Assembly: GCF_033097365.1 (NCBI RefSeq)
Contig: NZ_AP028461.1
Span: forward strand, 9,947,501-10,011,500
Reading direction: 5' to 3'
DNA length: 64,000 bases
Source: Actinoplanes sichuanensis
Lineage (GTDB): Bacteria; Actinomycetota; Actinomycetes; Mycobacteriales; Micromonosporaceae
Numbering within the stretch: position 1 is the stretch's first letter; every line of letters begins with the position of its first letter. The notes under the pieces were generated by a model that saw only the letters and a program-made list of their open reading frames with translations, searched no databases and was not told the DNA's origin. The position numbers and the translations under genes are program-made. Of the stretch, positions 20,602-30,900 are shown piece by piece.

Positions 20602-21728
20602 TGGCGGGCAACTCGTTCAACGCCAGCAAACGCACCACCTCGAAGAAGGGCGCCTCGATGGGCTCGGGCGGTAAGAACCGCGCCGGGCTCAAGGGCCGCG
20701 GGAAGACCCTGCCGGCCGACGAGCGCCCGTGGCACAAGGGCTACTCGGGCACCGAGAAGCTGCCCGAGAAGACCGCCCGCAAGCAGGACAAGGAGCGCCG
20801 GGCCGCGGCCGCCGAGGGCCGCACGCCCAAGATCGGCCAGCCGGGTACCAAGGACACCACCTGGGGCCGTAGCGGTGGCCGGGCTCCCGGTATCACCCGG
20901 ACCCAGTCGACCCGCGGCAGTGTCCGGGGCGGCGGGCCGCGTGGTCCTCGGATCGCTCCGGGCCGCCGGTCCAACCCCACCAAAGAGGGCCCCGAGCTGC
21001 TGCTCGGCCGTAACCCGGTGGTCGAGGCGCTGCGTGCGCTGGTGCCGGCCACCGCGCTCTACGTGGCGCAGGGCATCGACATCGACGACCGGGTGACCGA
21101 GATCGTCCGTACCTCCGGCGACCGTGGCATCCCGATCCTGGAGATCAGCCGCAACGAGCTCGACCGGATGACCGGTGGTGTGCTGCACCAGGGCATCGGC
21201 CTGCAGGTGCCGCCGTTCGCGTATGAGAACTTCGACGACCTGGTCGCCGCCGCGCTGGAGCAGACCGCTCCGCTGCTGGTCGCGCTGGACGGCATCACCG
21301 ACCCGCGCAACGTGGGCGCGGTGATCCGGTCGGTGGCCGCGTTCGGTGGGCACGGTGTCTTCATGACCGAGCGCCGGGCCGCCGGCATCACCGCGACCGC
21401 CTGGCGTACCAGCGCCGGCGCGGCCGCCCGTGTCCCGGTCTCCCAGGTGGTCAACCTGACCCGGGCGATCAAGTCGGCGCAGAAGGCGGGCTTCACCGCG
21501 ATCGGCCTGGACGCCGACGGCGAGACCGGGCTGTACGAGCTGGAGGCCGCCGTCGGTCCGCTGATCGTGGTCGTCGGCTCCGAGGGCCGCGGCCTGTCCC
21601 GCCTGGTCGGTGAGACGTGTGACCTGCGGGTGAGCATCCCGATGGCCTCCGACGTGGAGTCGCTGAACGCCAGCGTGGCGGCAGCGGTCACTCTCGCTGA
21701 GGTGAGCCGCCGCCGCCACCAGGGCTGA
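20601..21728 (+). CDS. rlmB: 23S rRNA (guanosine-2'-O-)-methyltransferase, SPOUT/TrmH family
   Basis: 375 residues. An unstructured Lys/Arg/Gly-rich extension of about 130 residues is followed by a substrate-binding domain starting at [13 protein letters not shown]. The SPOUT knot domain has the three family motifs: [28 protein letters not shown] and [15 protein letters not shown]. The long basic N-terminal tail probably binds rRNA. The pairing with cysS is a common actinobacterial arrangement and supports the RlmB call. Another TrmH-type target cannot be excluded by eye. The ATG at 20601 shares its A with the cysS stop. Confidence 0.9.
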   Translation: MAGNSFNASKRTTSKKGASMGSGGKNRAGLKGRGKTLPADERPWHKGYSGTEKLPEKTARKQDKERRAAAAEGRTPKIGQPGTKDTTWGRSGGRAPGITRTQSTRGSVRGGGPRGPRIAPGRRSNPTKEGPELLLGRNPVVEALRALVPATALYVAQGIDIDDRVTEIVRTSGDRGIPILEISRNELDRMTGGVLHQGIGLQVPPFAYENFDDLVAAALEQTAPLLVALDGITDPRNVGAVIRSVAAFGGHGVFMTERRAAGITATAWRTSAGAAARVPVSQVVNLTRAIKSAQKAGFTAIGLDADGETGLYELEAAVGPLIVVVGSEGRGLSRLVGETCDLRVSIPMASDVESLNASVAAAVTLAEVSRRRHQG

Positions 21729-21731
21729 TTC

Positions 21732-22853
21732 TCAGAAGTAGGCGCGCAGGCGGTTGCCGTCCGTGAGGAAGAGGCGGCCGCCTGCCACCGCCAGTGGATA
21801 GTTCTGACTGCTCGGCATGCCGCCCTTGAGGACCCGGCCGGTCGTCGCGTCGGCGATCGACAGCGGCGACCCCATGCCGGACGGGCTGTAGAGCAGTGCT
21901 CCGGCCCGGACCGGCTGTCCCGCACCGTCCGGCAGGTGCACCGACCACAATCTCTGACCGGTCTTCGCGTCCAGGCAGATGACACTGCGGTGGCGTGGGA
22001 AGTAGACCCGCTCGTCGTCGGCGGTCACCGACGGGGCCGGCCAGTTCGACTCCCAGGCCTTGTTCCCGTTGGCCGAGTCGATCGCGGTGAGTCCGCCGTT
22101 CCGGCCGCCGACGTAGAACCGTGAACCGGTCGGGTTGCTGCCTACGGCGTACCAATCCTCCGGGGTCTGCCAGATCGTCGATCCGGTTTTGACGTCGACC
22201 GCCCGGGAACCCTCGCCCTCGGTGCGCAGCAGGATCCGTCCCTGCGCCGACAACAGGCCGTCGCCTCGGGTGCCGAAGAGTTTCCACATGCGGGCGCCGG
22301 TGGTCAGCCGGTGCGCGATCGTGGACGTCTCGAAATCGGGGCGGCTGTCCACCACGACGACACCCCGGTCCACGATCATGTCCTGGGCGGGCACGCCCAG
22401 CGGGATCTCCCAGATCCGGGCACCCGTCGTGGCCTGGTAGGCGCCCAGGAAGCTGTGCTGGTTGTCGCAGGCGTAGGAGAGCATGGCCAGGACGCCCCCG
22501 GACAGGGCCATCCGGGTGACGCCGCGGCGTTCCAGGGCCATGTGCCAGCGGCGGGCACCGGTCGCCGGGTCGTACGCGCCGATCCCGCCCGGGTCACTCG
22601 TGTAGACGTTGCCGTCGCCGGCCAGCGGCTCCCGCCCGACCTCGCACTCCGGGGCGCCGTGAGTGGGAATCTCCCAGCGCTTGGTGATCGCGGCGACCGA
22701 CTCCGGGGTCAGTGCCGTCTCGTGCGGGTTGTAGAAGGTCAGGCCCGGGCCGTACCCGGTCTGGTTCCACTCCGAGACGGCTGCCGGAGCCGGTGCGGGT
22801 GGGGTGGGCAGACTGAGTGCCGCGGTGAACGCGGCTATCAGGAAGAGGTTCAC
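21732..22853 (-). CDS. Secreted PQQ-type beta-propeller protein
   Basis: 373 residues. An N-terminal signal sequence with an Ala/Pro-rich end (about residues 1-28) precedes a propeller. Blade motifs include GAYDPATGARRWHM, GAYQATTGARIWEIPLG, AVDVKTGSTIWQTP, AIDSANGNKAWESNWP and CLDAKTGQRLWSVHLP. Two cysteines, CEVGRE and YACDNQ, may pair outside the cell. The start is GTG at 22853; no clear ribosome site is visible. It converges on rlmB with a 3-bp gap and no terminator between. It lies downstream of two other minus-strand secreted-protein genes but is separated from them by a hairpin. Third of four propellers. Confidence 0.8.
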   Translation of the reverse strand: MNLFLIAAFTAALSLPTPPAPAPAAVSEWNQTGYGPGLTFYNPHETALTPESVAAITKRWEIPTHGAPECEVGREPLAGDGNVYTSDPGGIGAYDPATGARRWHMALERRGVTRMALSGGVLAMLSYACDNQHSFLGAYQATTGARIWEIPLGVPAQDMIVDRGVVVVDSRPDFETSTIAHRLTTGARMWKLFGTRGDGLLSAQGRILLRTEGEGSRAVDVKTGSTIWQTPEDWYAVGSNPTGSRFYVGGRNGGLTAIDSANGNKAWESNWPAPSVTADDERVYFPRHRSVICLDAKTGQRLWSVHLPDGAGQPVRAGALLYSPSGMGSPLSIADATTGRVLKGGMPSSQNYPLAVAGGRLFLTDGNRLRAYF

Positions 22854-22897
22854 ACAAGATCAACGAGCGGGGGCGGGATCGATGATGGGCCGTTCCC

Positions 22898-22927
22898 CCG
22901 CCGCCCGGTCGACGGTCCGGGCGGCGG
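22898..22927 (-). terminator. Terminator of the small secreted-protein gene
   Basis: A perfect 11-bp stem, CCGCCGCCCGG with CCGGGCGGCGG, and an 8-nt loop lie 12 bp past the stop at 22940. Confidence 0.7.
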
Positions 22928-22939
22928 AAGAACCGCTGA

Positions 22940-23377
22940 TCAGAGGTTTGCGGCGGGGGTGAACACGGCGCAGTTGCGGCCCTGTTCGGCGCGCGCCACC
23001 GTGATGCCAGTGCACAGGCGGACCTCCGGGTGGCCGCCACCCCACAGGAATTCGGAACGGGCCGCGAAGTTGGTCTTCCCGGGCCTGCAGAGGCTGTTCA
23101 GGGTGCGCCACTCGATGCCGTCGGCCGGGCCGTTGTAGGCGATCTGGACGACCGCGCACCTGTTGCGACCGTTGACGGCCAGGGTGCCGTTGACCGCGAC
23201 CGGCGGAACCGGGCGTTCCGGAACGCTCATCATCCGGTCGTACGTGCCATAGGCGCTGGCCTTTCCGACGGCCAACTCGAAGGTGTCGTCCGCGGCGAGA
23301 GCGGGCGCGGCGGCCAGAGTGACGACCGATCCGACACCGGCGAGAATGGTCAGGGTGCGGCTGGCGAACGATTTCAT
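22940..23377 (-). CDS. Small secreted protein of unknown function
   Basis: 145 residues with a clear Sec signal peptide (MKSFASRTLTILAG, cleavage after ALA near residue 28). The mature part has four cysteines (NRCAVV, SLCRPG, RLCTG, NCAVF), enough for two disulfides. The region around WRTLNSLCRPGKTNF suggests a compact beta-rich fold, but I do not recognise the family. It lies beside a similar-sized secreted-protein gene on the same strand (75-bp gap) and upstream of the ALF-repeat cluster on the other strand. A link to that cluster is only positional. Confidence 0.75.
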   Translation of the reverse strand: MKSFASRTLTILAGVGSVVTLAAAPALAADDTFELAVGKASAYGTYDRMMSVPERPVPPVAVNGTLAVNGRNRCAVVQIAYNGPADGIEWRTLNSLCRPGKTNFAARSEFLWGGGHPEVRLCTGITVARAEQGRNCAVFTPAANL

Positions 23378-23452
23378 TGAATGGTCCTCAATTGTGTCGA
23401 GGGTATACGTCGAGACAACAACGAATGAAATGAGGAGAAGGCGCGCGAACGA

Positions 23453-23854
23453 TCAGCGCACGAGCAGTGTGTAGCTCGGCACGAATCCGGTCCGGCAGCG
23501 GAACGAGACCCAGGCCCGCTGTGCGACGCCGGCCGCGCCGACCTTTCGGCACTCGGCCTGCGGGTCGGCCACCTCGTTGAAGGCGGCGGTGTAGACGACC
23601 GTCTCGGAGGCCAGCGGAGAGGTGCGCGGCGGGTGGCTGACGATCAGGTCGTCACCGGCGTATCCCGAGCGTACGGCGTATGCCGACCAGGCTCCGGACT
23701 CCAGTCCGGCGGCCCCGATGACAGCTGCCCGGCCGAAGCCGTAGGTGCCCATGAGGCCGGTGTCGTCGATCGCCGGCGCGGCCTGCGCGGCGGCCGGAGT
23801 GAGCACGGTCGCCACGGCGGCGAGCAGGGCGGCGCCACGTGTGATGGAACGCAT
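23453..23854 (-). CDS. Small secreted protein of unknown function
   Basis: 133 residues with a signal peptide (MRSITRGAALLAAVATVLT, cleavage after AQA near residue 26) and two cysteines in the mature part (QAECRK, SFRCRTG). The mature chain is rich in Gly, Ala and Tyr. The start is ATG at 23854, with AAGGGA about 11 nt upstream. ATG at 23875 would add seven residues before the signal peptide, and the frame open to 24154 has no signal at its start. It is divergent from the first ALF-repeat gene. Unrecognised family. Confidence 0.7.
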   Translation of the reverse strand: MRSITRGAALLAAVATVLTPAAAQAAPAIDDTGLMGTYGFGRAAVIGAAGLESGAWSAYAVRSGYAGDDLIVSHPPRTSPLASETVVYTAAFNEVADPQAECRKVGAAGVAQRAWVSFRCRTGFVPSYTLLVR

Positions 23855-24219
23855 TTTGTTCGGTGTCCCTTCCATGAAAGCCCGGGGATCTCCCGCGGCA
23901 TGATGGACGGCCGTACGGAAAGGATCGTGTCTTCCCGCAGGCATTACCGAACATACATGAGACGAGCTGCCGGTAAAGGACGGGGCCGAAGGTCTTATTC
24001 GCGCGTTCGCATTGTTTGCGGATCTGTTGTTTTCGGCATCGATTTCAGCGCGGAAAAGTGAAGAACCCCGCCGGGTGACGGGGGCCGAGCGGCGGGGGGT
24101 CGGTACGCATCGAAGGAAGCTGATACTGTGGCGCCCGTCGTCGGATCGACACAAGTCGCACTTCTATGTCCGAGTAGTGCGTACAACTGAAAATTCGGAT
24201 CTTCGACAACGGGGGACGT
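23855..24219. other. 365-bp divergent intergenic region
   Basis: No credible gene. The right half is visibly richer in A/T than its surroundings (about 23940-24220), as expected for promoters of the divergent secreted-protein and ALF genes. It contains one hairpin: CCCCGCCG (24066-24073) pairs with CGGCGGGG (24090-24097) across a 16-nt loop. The plus-strand gene has a leader with GGGGGA just before its ATG. Confidence 0.6.
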
Positions 24220-26844
24220 ATGTCGGAAATGGGACGCAGGCGCGTACGCCTGCGGGTGCTGATCGCTGCCTTCGTGGCGGTGACCGTCAGCAGTGGAGTG
24301 GCTGTTCCGGTCGGGGCGATGGCGAGCCCGCCGGCCGCGGCGCGGGCCGTGCCGGCGCAGGCCGCCGAGACCTCGATCGACGAGAAGTATCGGGCGGCAG
24401 CCGTCCTGGGCTGGGTGCCCCGCGAAGAGGTCACGCTCTCCGACCGCGACTTCGTCACGGTGCTGTGGGAGAAGGCCTCGGAGAAGCACAACCCCTCGGT
24501 GAAGGCGGCGGCGCTGGCCGCCTTCAGCGACGCCACCGACGCGGAGGCCGCCTCCGCCGAGTTCGTCCGGACCGGAATCTTCACGGCGAACGATCGGGAT
24601 GCGGCGCTCAAGGCCCGCAAGGCCGAACTCGACACGATGCGCTTGCGGGCCGCCCAGGAGATCAACTGGGTGCCGGCCAACAACACCGAGCGCAACACGA
24701 TGCTGGACCAGACGCTGCAGAACTTCATGCTGGCGCTCTGGCGTAAGGCGGCGACCTGGCCGGAGGTCAAGGCGGCGGCCGAGCCCCTGACCGTCGTCGA
24801 CGCCACCGACGAGCAGCGCCTCGACTTCCTGCAGAACGCCCTGTTCGAGAAGGCCGAGACCGACCGGCAGAACGAGATCGCCAACGGCAACGCCGAAGAG
24901 GTGGCGGCCCGGGAGGCGGCGGCGCTGCGGTCGGCCAAGGAGAAGGCGATCGCCACCGCGCTCAAGCGGTCGGCCACGCCGTACGAACTCGATGACCTCG
25001 AACTGCGCGAACTCATCTACCTGTTCGCCTCGGAGAGCACCGGCCGCAAGGTCAAGTCCGACGCGACGGTCGTCTACGCCGACACCGAGGAATCGGCGTG
25101 GCGCGCGTTCGTCTTCACCGGCGTCCACCTCGCCAACCGGGTCGACCTCGACGAGCGTGACCTGGCCGATGCGCGGGCCAACGAGGTCAAGGTCCGCGAC
25201 ATCATGTACGCCGCCGAGGCGGACGGCTTCAAGCCCGTGACCGTGGCGGCGGCCAAGAAGGCGCTGGAGGGGCCGGCCCTGGACCGCAGCCTCTTCCTGC
25301 TGGGCGGCCATGACACTGCTCGTCAGGCCGACTACGTGCGGCCGTCGCCCGACAAGGTCGTCATGATCCAGGCGGTCGGCTACAACGGCTGCATCGCCGA
25401 GCCGGTCTCGTGGGTGGAGCTCTACTTCCACAACGACCTCGAGGTCAACGCCCGCGTGGAGCCGTGCAACGAGGGCAATGTGTCCCAGCGTTGGACCTTG
25501 ACGCCGGACACCACCACCGGACGCTACAAGCTCATCAACGAACACGAGCAGGCGTGCCTCTTCCCGCAGACGTCGAAGGTCTCCCAGGACGGCGCTCCGA
25601 TCACCGCCTTTCCGTGCGGCAACGCACCCGCGCTCACGGCGGCCACGGTCTGGGAGTTGCTCGACAGTGGTCAGGGCAATGTCGAGATCCGAAACGTCAC
25701 CAACAACAAGGTGATCACCGCCGTGGCAGGCAGCACGCCCGGTGCGCTGAACATGGTGCAGAACCCCAACGGGCACCTCGCCAGTCAGCAGTGGCGGTTG
25801 ATCGACCCCGCACACCAGGCGGCCGCCAGCAAGCCGCCGGTCGGCTCGTTCCGGATCAAGGGCGTGCAGTCCGGCCGCTGCCTGCGACCGGTCGGCGCAC
25901 TCGGCACGGCCGGCTCCGGCGCTCTGGCGGGCGGGGCTGACATGGAGCTGCGTGACTGCGGCAGTGGCACCGAGCAGATCTGGGACGTGATCCAGCGGGC
26001 CGAGACTCAGTTCGAACTGCGCAACCGGGCCTCCGGGTACTGCGTTCGCGAGCTCTCGTTCTGGGCCTCGGTGGTCAACAAGGGATCCGTTGAGCAGGTG
26101 AGCTGCGGTGTCAAGAACACGACCTCGTGGCAGATCATGTTCCAGAAGTCCACCGGTTCCTACCTGCGGCACACGCAGAGCGGAGCGTATCTGGGTGTGC
26201 AGAACGGTGGAACTGCCAACGGCACGCTGACCAAGGGCCTGGACTACTCCGCAGCGCCCGGGCAGCAGTGGATTCTGGAGCCGGTATCCGAGGGAGCGAC
26301 CCAGCCGGCGCCGATCTGGCCGTCGTCCGGCAAGCCCCTGACCAGCTTCTCCGGTACGGCGGTGGCCTTCCAGCCGGCGTGCACGAACACCAAGTGGACC
26401 CTCTACATCTGGAACCCGGCGGCGACCCAGCCCTTCTGGCGGGCCGATGCCGCGAACACGAAGAAGGGTCTGGTCAGGGCAGACGCGACGGGCCGGACCA
26501 CCGATGCCAACTTCCAGTACTGCGTGGTCGCCATGCCGACGAACACCCAGATGGAAGTGACGCTACGCAACGTCGCGAAGAACGCCTACGTGCGGGAGGC
26601 GACGAATGTCACCCCCAGTGGCCTGTTGATCGCCGACCAGGCGTCGGCGGCGAACGCGGAACGGTTCATCCTGCAACAGCGGGCGTCCCTCCAGAGCAGT
26701 TCGGTGATCGAGGTTCTGCAATCCAAGGCGACGAAGAAGTACGCGCAGGTCGACACGACCGCCACGGGTACCAACGCCAAGGCCGTCCGATTCATGAGCG
26801 CGGCCCCCTCGGCCGCGACTGAGATCAACAGCAGCGGTTTCTGA
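24220..26844 (+). CDS. Secreted ALF-repeat protein with beta-trefoil lectin-like domains
   Basis: 874 residues. A long signal peptide (charged MSEMGRRRVRLRV, hydrophobic core to about residue 33, possibly cleaved near residue 40-50) is followed by a helical region of about 330 residues with ALF-type repeats, for example VKAAALAAF then ASAEFVRTGIF. The rest is beta-rich with ricin-type or AbfB-like trefoil patterns: about 386-530 (QRWTL, LINEHEQACL), about 541-690 (SGRCLRP, YCVRELS) and a last unit to the end. A carbohydrate- or surface-binding secreted protein is likely. The start is ATG at 24220. A strong hairpin follows, so it probably forms its own transcription unit ahead of the related genes. 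Confidence 0.8.
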   Translation: MSEMGRRRVRLRVLIAAFVAVTVSSGVAVPVGAMASPPAAARAVPAQAAETSIDEKYRAAAVLGWVPREEVTLSDRDFVTVLWEKASEKHNPSVKAAALAAFSDATDAEAASAEFVRTGIFTANDRDAALKARKAELDTMRLRAAQEINWVPANNTERNTMLDQTLQNFMLALWRKAATWPEVKAAAEPLTVVDATDEQRLDFLQNALFEKAETDRQNEIANGNAEEVAAREAAALRSAKEKAIATALKRSATPYELDDLELRELIYLFASESTGRKVKSDATVVYADTEESAWRAFVFTGVHLANRVDLDERDLADARANEVKVRDIMYAAEADGFKPVTVAAAKKALEGPALDRSLFLLGGHDTARQADYVRPSPDKVVMIQAVGYNGCIAEPVSWVELYFHNDLEVNARVEPCNEGNVSQRWTLTPDTTTGRYKLINEHEQACLFPQTSKVSQDGAPITAFPCGNAPALTAATVWELLDSGQGNVEIRNVTNNKVITAVAGSTPGALNMVQNPNGHLASQQWRLIDPAHQAAASKPPVGSFRIKGVQSGRCLRPVGALGTAGSGALAGGADMELRDCGSGTEQIWDVIQRAETQFELRNRASGYCVRELSFWASVVNKGSVEQVSCGVKNTTSWQIMFQKSTGSYLRHTQSGAYLGVQNGGTANGTLTKGLDYSAAPGQQWILEPVSEGATQPAPIWPSSGKPLTSFSGTAVAFQPACTNTKWTLYIWNPAATQPFWRADAANTKKGLVRADATGRTTDANFQYCVVAMPTNTQMEVTLRNVAKNAYVREATNVTPSGLLIADQASAANAERFILQQRASLQSSSVIEVLQSKATKKYAQVDTTATGTNAKAVRFMSAAPSAATEINSSGF

Positions 26845-26849
26845 CCGCT

Positions 26850-26888
26850 CCGGTGGTGGGCGGCCCGGATGGCGCCGCCCACCACCGG
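26850..26888 (+). terminator. Strong terminator or attenuator hairpin
   Basis: A perfect 15-bp stem (26850-26864 with 26874-26888) and a 9-nt loop start 5 bp after the first ALF gene. It separates that gene from the toxin operon. Confidence 0.8.
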
Positions 26889-26966
26889 CCATGCGATCCA
26901 CCTCGAAACCTTCGTCGGCTCGGCATACGCCGGCCGCCATTCCAGCGTGCCGTTTGGAGGCACTTC

Positions 26967-27983
26967 GTGTTGAAGATCAACAGCCGGGGCCGGAGACTGC
27001 TGGTCGTACTGGCATCCACTCTCGCCCTTGTTCTCGCGCAGACACCGGCGTTCGCGGTCGCCACCCAGGCCGACCGGGACCGGGTCCAGTGGCGGGCCAT
27101 GTCCGACGGTCGCTGGGAGGTCCGCAACGCCGCAGCCGTCGCGTTGAACGATCAGCGCGACCCCGACGCCGTCACCAAGTTCCTACGTACCGGTCTGAAC
27201 GCGGCCATCAACCGCGCCGCCGCCTTCGAGCGCGCCAACATCGCGGAGATCAACTACTGGCTTCGCATCTCGCCCGCGGACTCGGCCGTACACCTGGGGT
27301 GTGAACGTGCCCTGAGGGCGACGCACGACGAGAAGGACGAGTTCGTCCGGACCGGCCTGGCCATCGCGCGTGAACTGGACGAGTCCGGTCAGCACCAGCA
27401 CGACGAGGAGGTCGCGCAGCAGGCCCAGGCGGACCGTGATTTCGTGGCCGCCATCGCCGCGGCCGATCCGGAGTCGCACGTCGGCCAGGCGGCGAAAGCG
27501 GCGATCATCGGTGGCGAGGACGCGGACATCGCCGACTTCTTCAAGTACTACTGGGCCGCCGGCGCGCGGCTGGACGACGAGGCGTACCGGCTCGCGATCA
27601 GCGACCTGGACCTGAAGGGCACCGCGGCGCTGGCCCGGGCGCGGCAGGCGGCCCTCGACGCGGAGGCGGCCGAGGCCGCGGCGAGTGGCGAGGCCGCGGA
27701 GAAGCTGCACGCCGAGACCGTCGCCGCCTGGCGTGCGGTGGCCGCCTCGGCCACCGGCACCAGCGTGAACTGGGCGGCCGAACGGGACCGTGCCGCCGCG
27801 CAGGCGCAACGGTGGGCCGCGGTGGCCGAATACGCCGCCGGTGCCACCACCGAGCAGGACTGGGCCGCCGTGATCACCCGGGCCGGTACCAACGCGGCCG
27901 CCTGGCAGGACGCGGTGCGCTGGGCCGAGCAGCAGTCCGCGGCCTGGGCCCGTCTGGCCGAGGACGAGGCGGGCGACCGATGA
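26967..27983 (+). CDS. Secreted ALF-repeat helical protein
   Basis: 338 residues. The start is GTG at 26967 with a GGAGG site 6 nt upstream; the frame open to 26853 runs through the terminator and was rejected. A signal peptide (RRLLVVLASTLALVLAQTP, cleavage after AFA near residue 30) precedes ALF-type helical repeats such as VRNAAAVALNDQ with AVTKFLRTGL, and AAKAAIIGGEDADIADFF. The last 130 residues are an Ala/Trp-rich helix. No enzymatic domain is visible. It resembles the N-terminal part of the next protein, to which it is coupled by a 4-bp ATGA overlap. It may be a partner or structural paralog of the toxin-bearing protein. Confidence 0.82.
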   Translation: MLKINSRGRRLLVVLASTLALVLAQTPAFAVATQADRDRVQWRAMSDGRWEVRNAAAVALNDQRDPDAVTKFLRTGLNAAINRAAAFERANIAEINYWLRISPADSAVHLGCERALRATHDEKDEFVRTGLAIARELDESGQHQHDEEVAQQAQADRDFVAAIAAADPESHVGQAAKAAIIGGEDADIADFFKYYWAAGARLDDEAYRLAISDLDLKGTAALARARQAALDAEAAEAAASGEAAEKLHAETVAAWRAVAASATGTSVNWAAERDRAAAQAQRWAAVAEYAAGATTEQDWAAVITRAGTNAAAWQDAVRWAEQQSAAWARLAEDEAGDR

Positions 27984-30900
27984 GGCGGTCGGCCCTGCGC
28001 CTCGCCCTGACCGCGGTCCTCGGCTTGGCCCTGACCGGAACGGTCGTCACCGTACCGGCACATGCCGTGCCGAAGCCCGCGGCGGTCGTGGCGAGCACCG
28101 TCGACTGGACCGAGGAGGAGGCGGACTGGTACCGCGACAGCGTCGCCGACATCGCCCTCTACGCGGCTGAACCCGAGGTCCGGGCCGCGGCCGAGGCGGC
28201 GCTGGCGGCCCGCACCGACCAGGCCGTCGCGGACTTCGTGGAGACCGGCTGGGCGAAGGCCCGACTTGCCGCGACCCAGCGCAAGACCCGGGATAAGAAC
28301 CAGGTCAAGACGTGGGCCACCAGCGGTGGGACGAACGTCAAGAAGGCCGCCAACCTGGCTCTCGCCGGTGGTGACTACGCCATCAGCGAGTTCGTGGCGT
28401 ACGGCTACGAGATCGCCGACCGGCTGGACCACCCGGTCGGTGACACCGCCGTCGAACGGGAACGCATCTACCAGCGCGTCGAGCTGATGATCACGATCGG
28501 CGGTCCGACGGTCGTCGCCGAGGGCAGCACGGCCCTGGCCTCCGGCGACGCGGCGGTGATCGCCGACTTCTACTCCGTCGGCTACGCCGCCGCCAACCGG
28601 ACCGACTGGGACAACCGCGAGCGCGTCCGGATCGCCATCGAGCAGCGCAACCAGACGCTGGACGACCTCACCGCCGGTGCGAGCGCGGCGGCGGCCGGCG
28701 CCCGGGCCCGAGCCGAGATCATCGCCGCCAACATCGACGGCCTGCGGTACCTCGAGGACGCGCTGCTCGCCATGCGGCAGGCGGCGGCCGCGGCCAACGC
28801 CGCGGAGCAGGTCTTCGAGCAGGACCGCGTGCTGCGCCCGAGCGGTGGCCGGGGCCGCACCGCCCTGCTGGAGGCGCACAAGGCCGACGCGATCGCCCAG
28901 GCCGACCGGGCGAGCCGGACCGCTTTGCAGATGAACGCGGTCCTGGCCCGGGTACAGGTGGCCGCGAACGACCTGACCGAGTCGGGGCAGGCGCACGGAC
29001 AGGACTGGGCGCAGGTCACCGTCTCGGTCGGGTTCTCCGCACAGGCGGCCGCACACGCCGCCGCGACCGCCTCCGCGGCGGTCACCGCGACGCTCGCCGA
29101 CAGCCTGGCGCTGGACGCCGACCAGAACGCGACGCTGCGCGCGAACAACGCGGCCCGCTGGCTGGCCGAGACCCGGCACCAGGAGAAGGTGGCCGCCGAC
29201 CAGGCCCTCGTCGCCAGACAGCAGCAGAAGATCGCCGAGGCGGCGGCCAAACGAGCCAAGGACCAGCGCGGGATCGCCGAGGCCGCCGCCACCGACGCCC
29301 GCGGACACGCGGACAACGCGAAGAAGCTGCGGGCCGAGGCGCAGCGGGCCTCCGACAACGCGGTCGCCCAGGCCCAGATCGCCTCCGCGGCCCAGATCGA
29401 GGCGAACGACGCAGTCCAGCGGGAGTCCGGGGCGATCGACCGGCTCAACCGGGCCGGGGAGGAACTCTCCGCCGCCACCAACCGGTGCTACGCCGCGGAG
29501 GAGGAGTACAACGCGGTCACCGCGGCGCTGGCGAAAGCGCGGGCCGAGGCTGAGGCGGCCGGGCAGGACGCCGATGAGGCCACCCGCGATCTGAAGATCC
29601 AGGCCGACCGGGCCCGCGACGCCTTCCACGCGGCGCAGGCCTGGGCGGACCGGGCACGAGCGGCGGCGGACGCGGCCCGTGACGAGGCGGAGAAGGCCGG
29701 CGCCGCGGCCAAGCAGGCCCGGAACGCGGCGAAGGCGGCACAGCAGAACGCACTGACCGCCCGGCGTGCCTCCGACAAGGCCGGCCAGGCGGCGGTGGGC
29801 AGTGTGCACGCCGCCGAACTCGCCCGGGTCGACGCGGAGCGGGTCCAGGACGAGGCCATCGCCGCGGTCCGGGAGGCCGGGCAGGCCATCGTGCAGGCGG
29901 ACATCGCCGGCAACGCCTCCGGCAGCGCCGCCGCGCTGGCCCAGCTCACCATCGACCGGGCCGGTACCGCCGCCTACATCGCCACACGGTTCGCCGCGGT
30001 CAACGCCGACGCGCGAGCCGCGCTGACGGTCTCGTCCGAAGCGCTCGTGCTGGCACAGGAGCAGTCCGCGGCGGCCGCGAAACGGGCCACCGAGGCCGAG
30101 GCGGCGGCGGCACACGCCAACGCGCAGGCCCGGGACGCGGTCGACGACATCAAGCCGGCGTACGAGTCGGTGGCGCGCGCCGTCGACTCGGCGAAGGTGG
30201 CGATCGGCGCGGCCAACAAGGCCTACGAGGCCGCGGTCGCCGCCACCAACGACGCGAACAACGCCACGACGGCTGCCCAGTCGGCCACCCGGTGGGAGTT
30301 GGTGGCGCAGCGGGAGGCCGGCGTCGCCGACAACGCGGCGCAGACCGCCAGTCTCGCGGCGGCCGGCGCGGGCCGGGCTTCGGCGAGCATCGACCGGGCG
30401 TACGCGTGGGCCAAGACCGCCACCGCGGGCATCCACACGCAGGCCAAGAAGCTCGCCGACGCCCTCAAGGGCATCCAGGACGAGAAGGCCCGGCAGGACG
30501 CGATCCTCCGCGAGCAGCAGGAGTTCGAGGACCGGGTCGAGGAGGGGATCCTCAACTACCTCAAGTGCCAGGTCGCGATGGCGGACGCCTGCAAGAAGCT
30601 GTGGAATCTGGTTCAGCCGCACCTGCGGACGGCGCTGGACGCCAGCAAGAACCACATCGCCCTGCTGGCCGACTGTTACACCGGTGACAAAGCCGCCTGT
30701 GACGAGGCGCAGGCCAACGGCGACAAGGTGCAGGAGTTCTTCATCCAGACCGGCGCGGGTCTGGTCGAGGGCGCGAAGAACCTCGTCAAGGGCCTCAAGT
30801 CGCTCGCCGACTGTGGCAGTTGGATCGTCGTCGGGTTCAGCGGCGACTACTTCAAGGAGAACTGCGGCAAGACCGTCGAGGGCTTCCGGCAGATGCCGGC

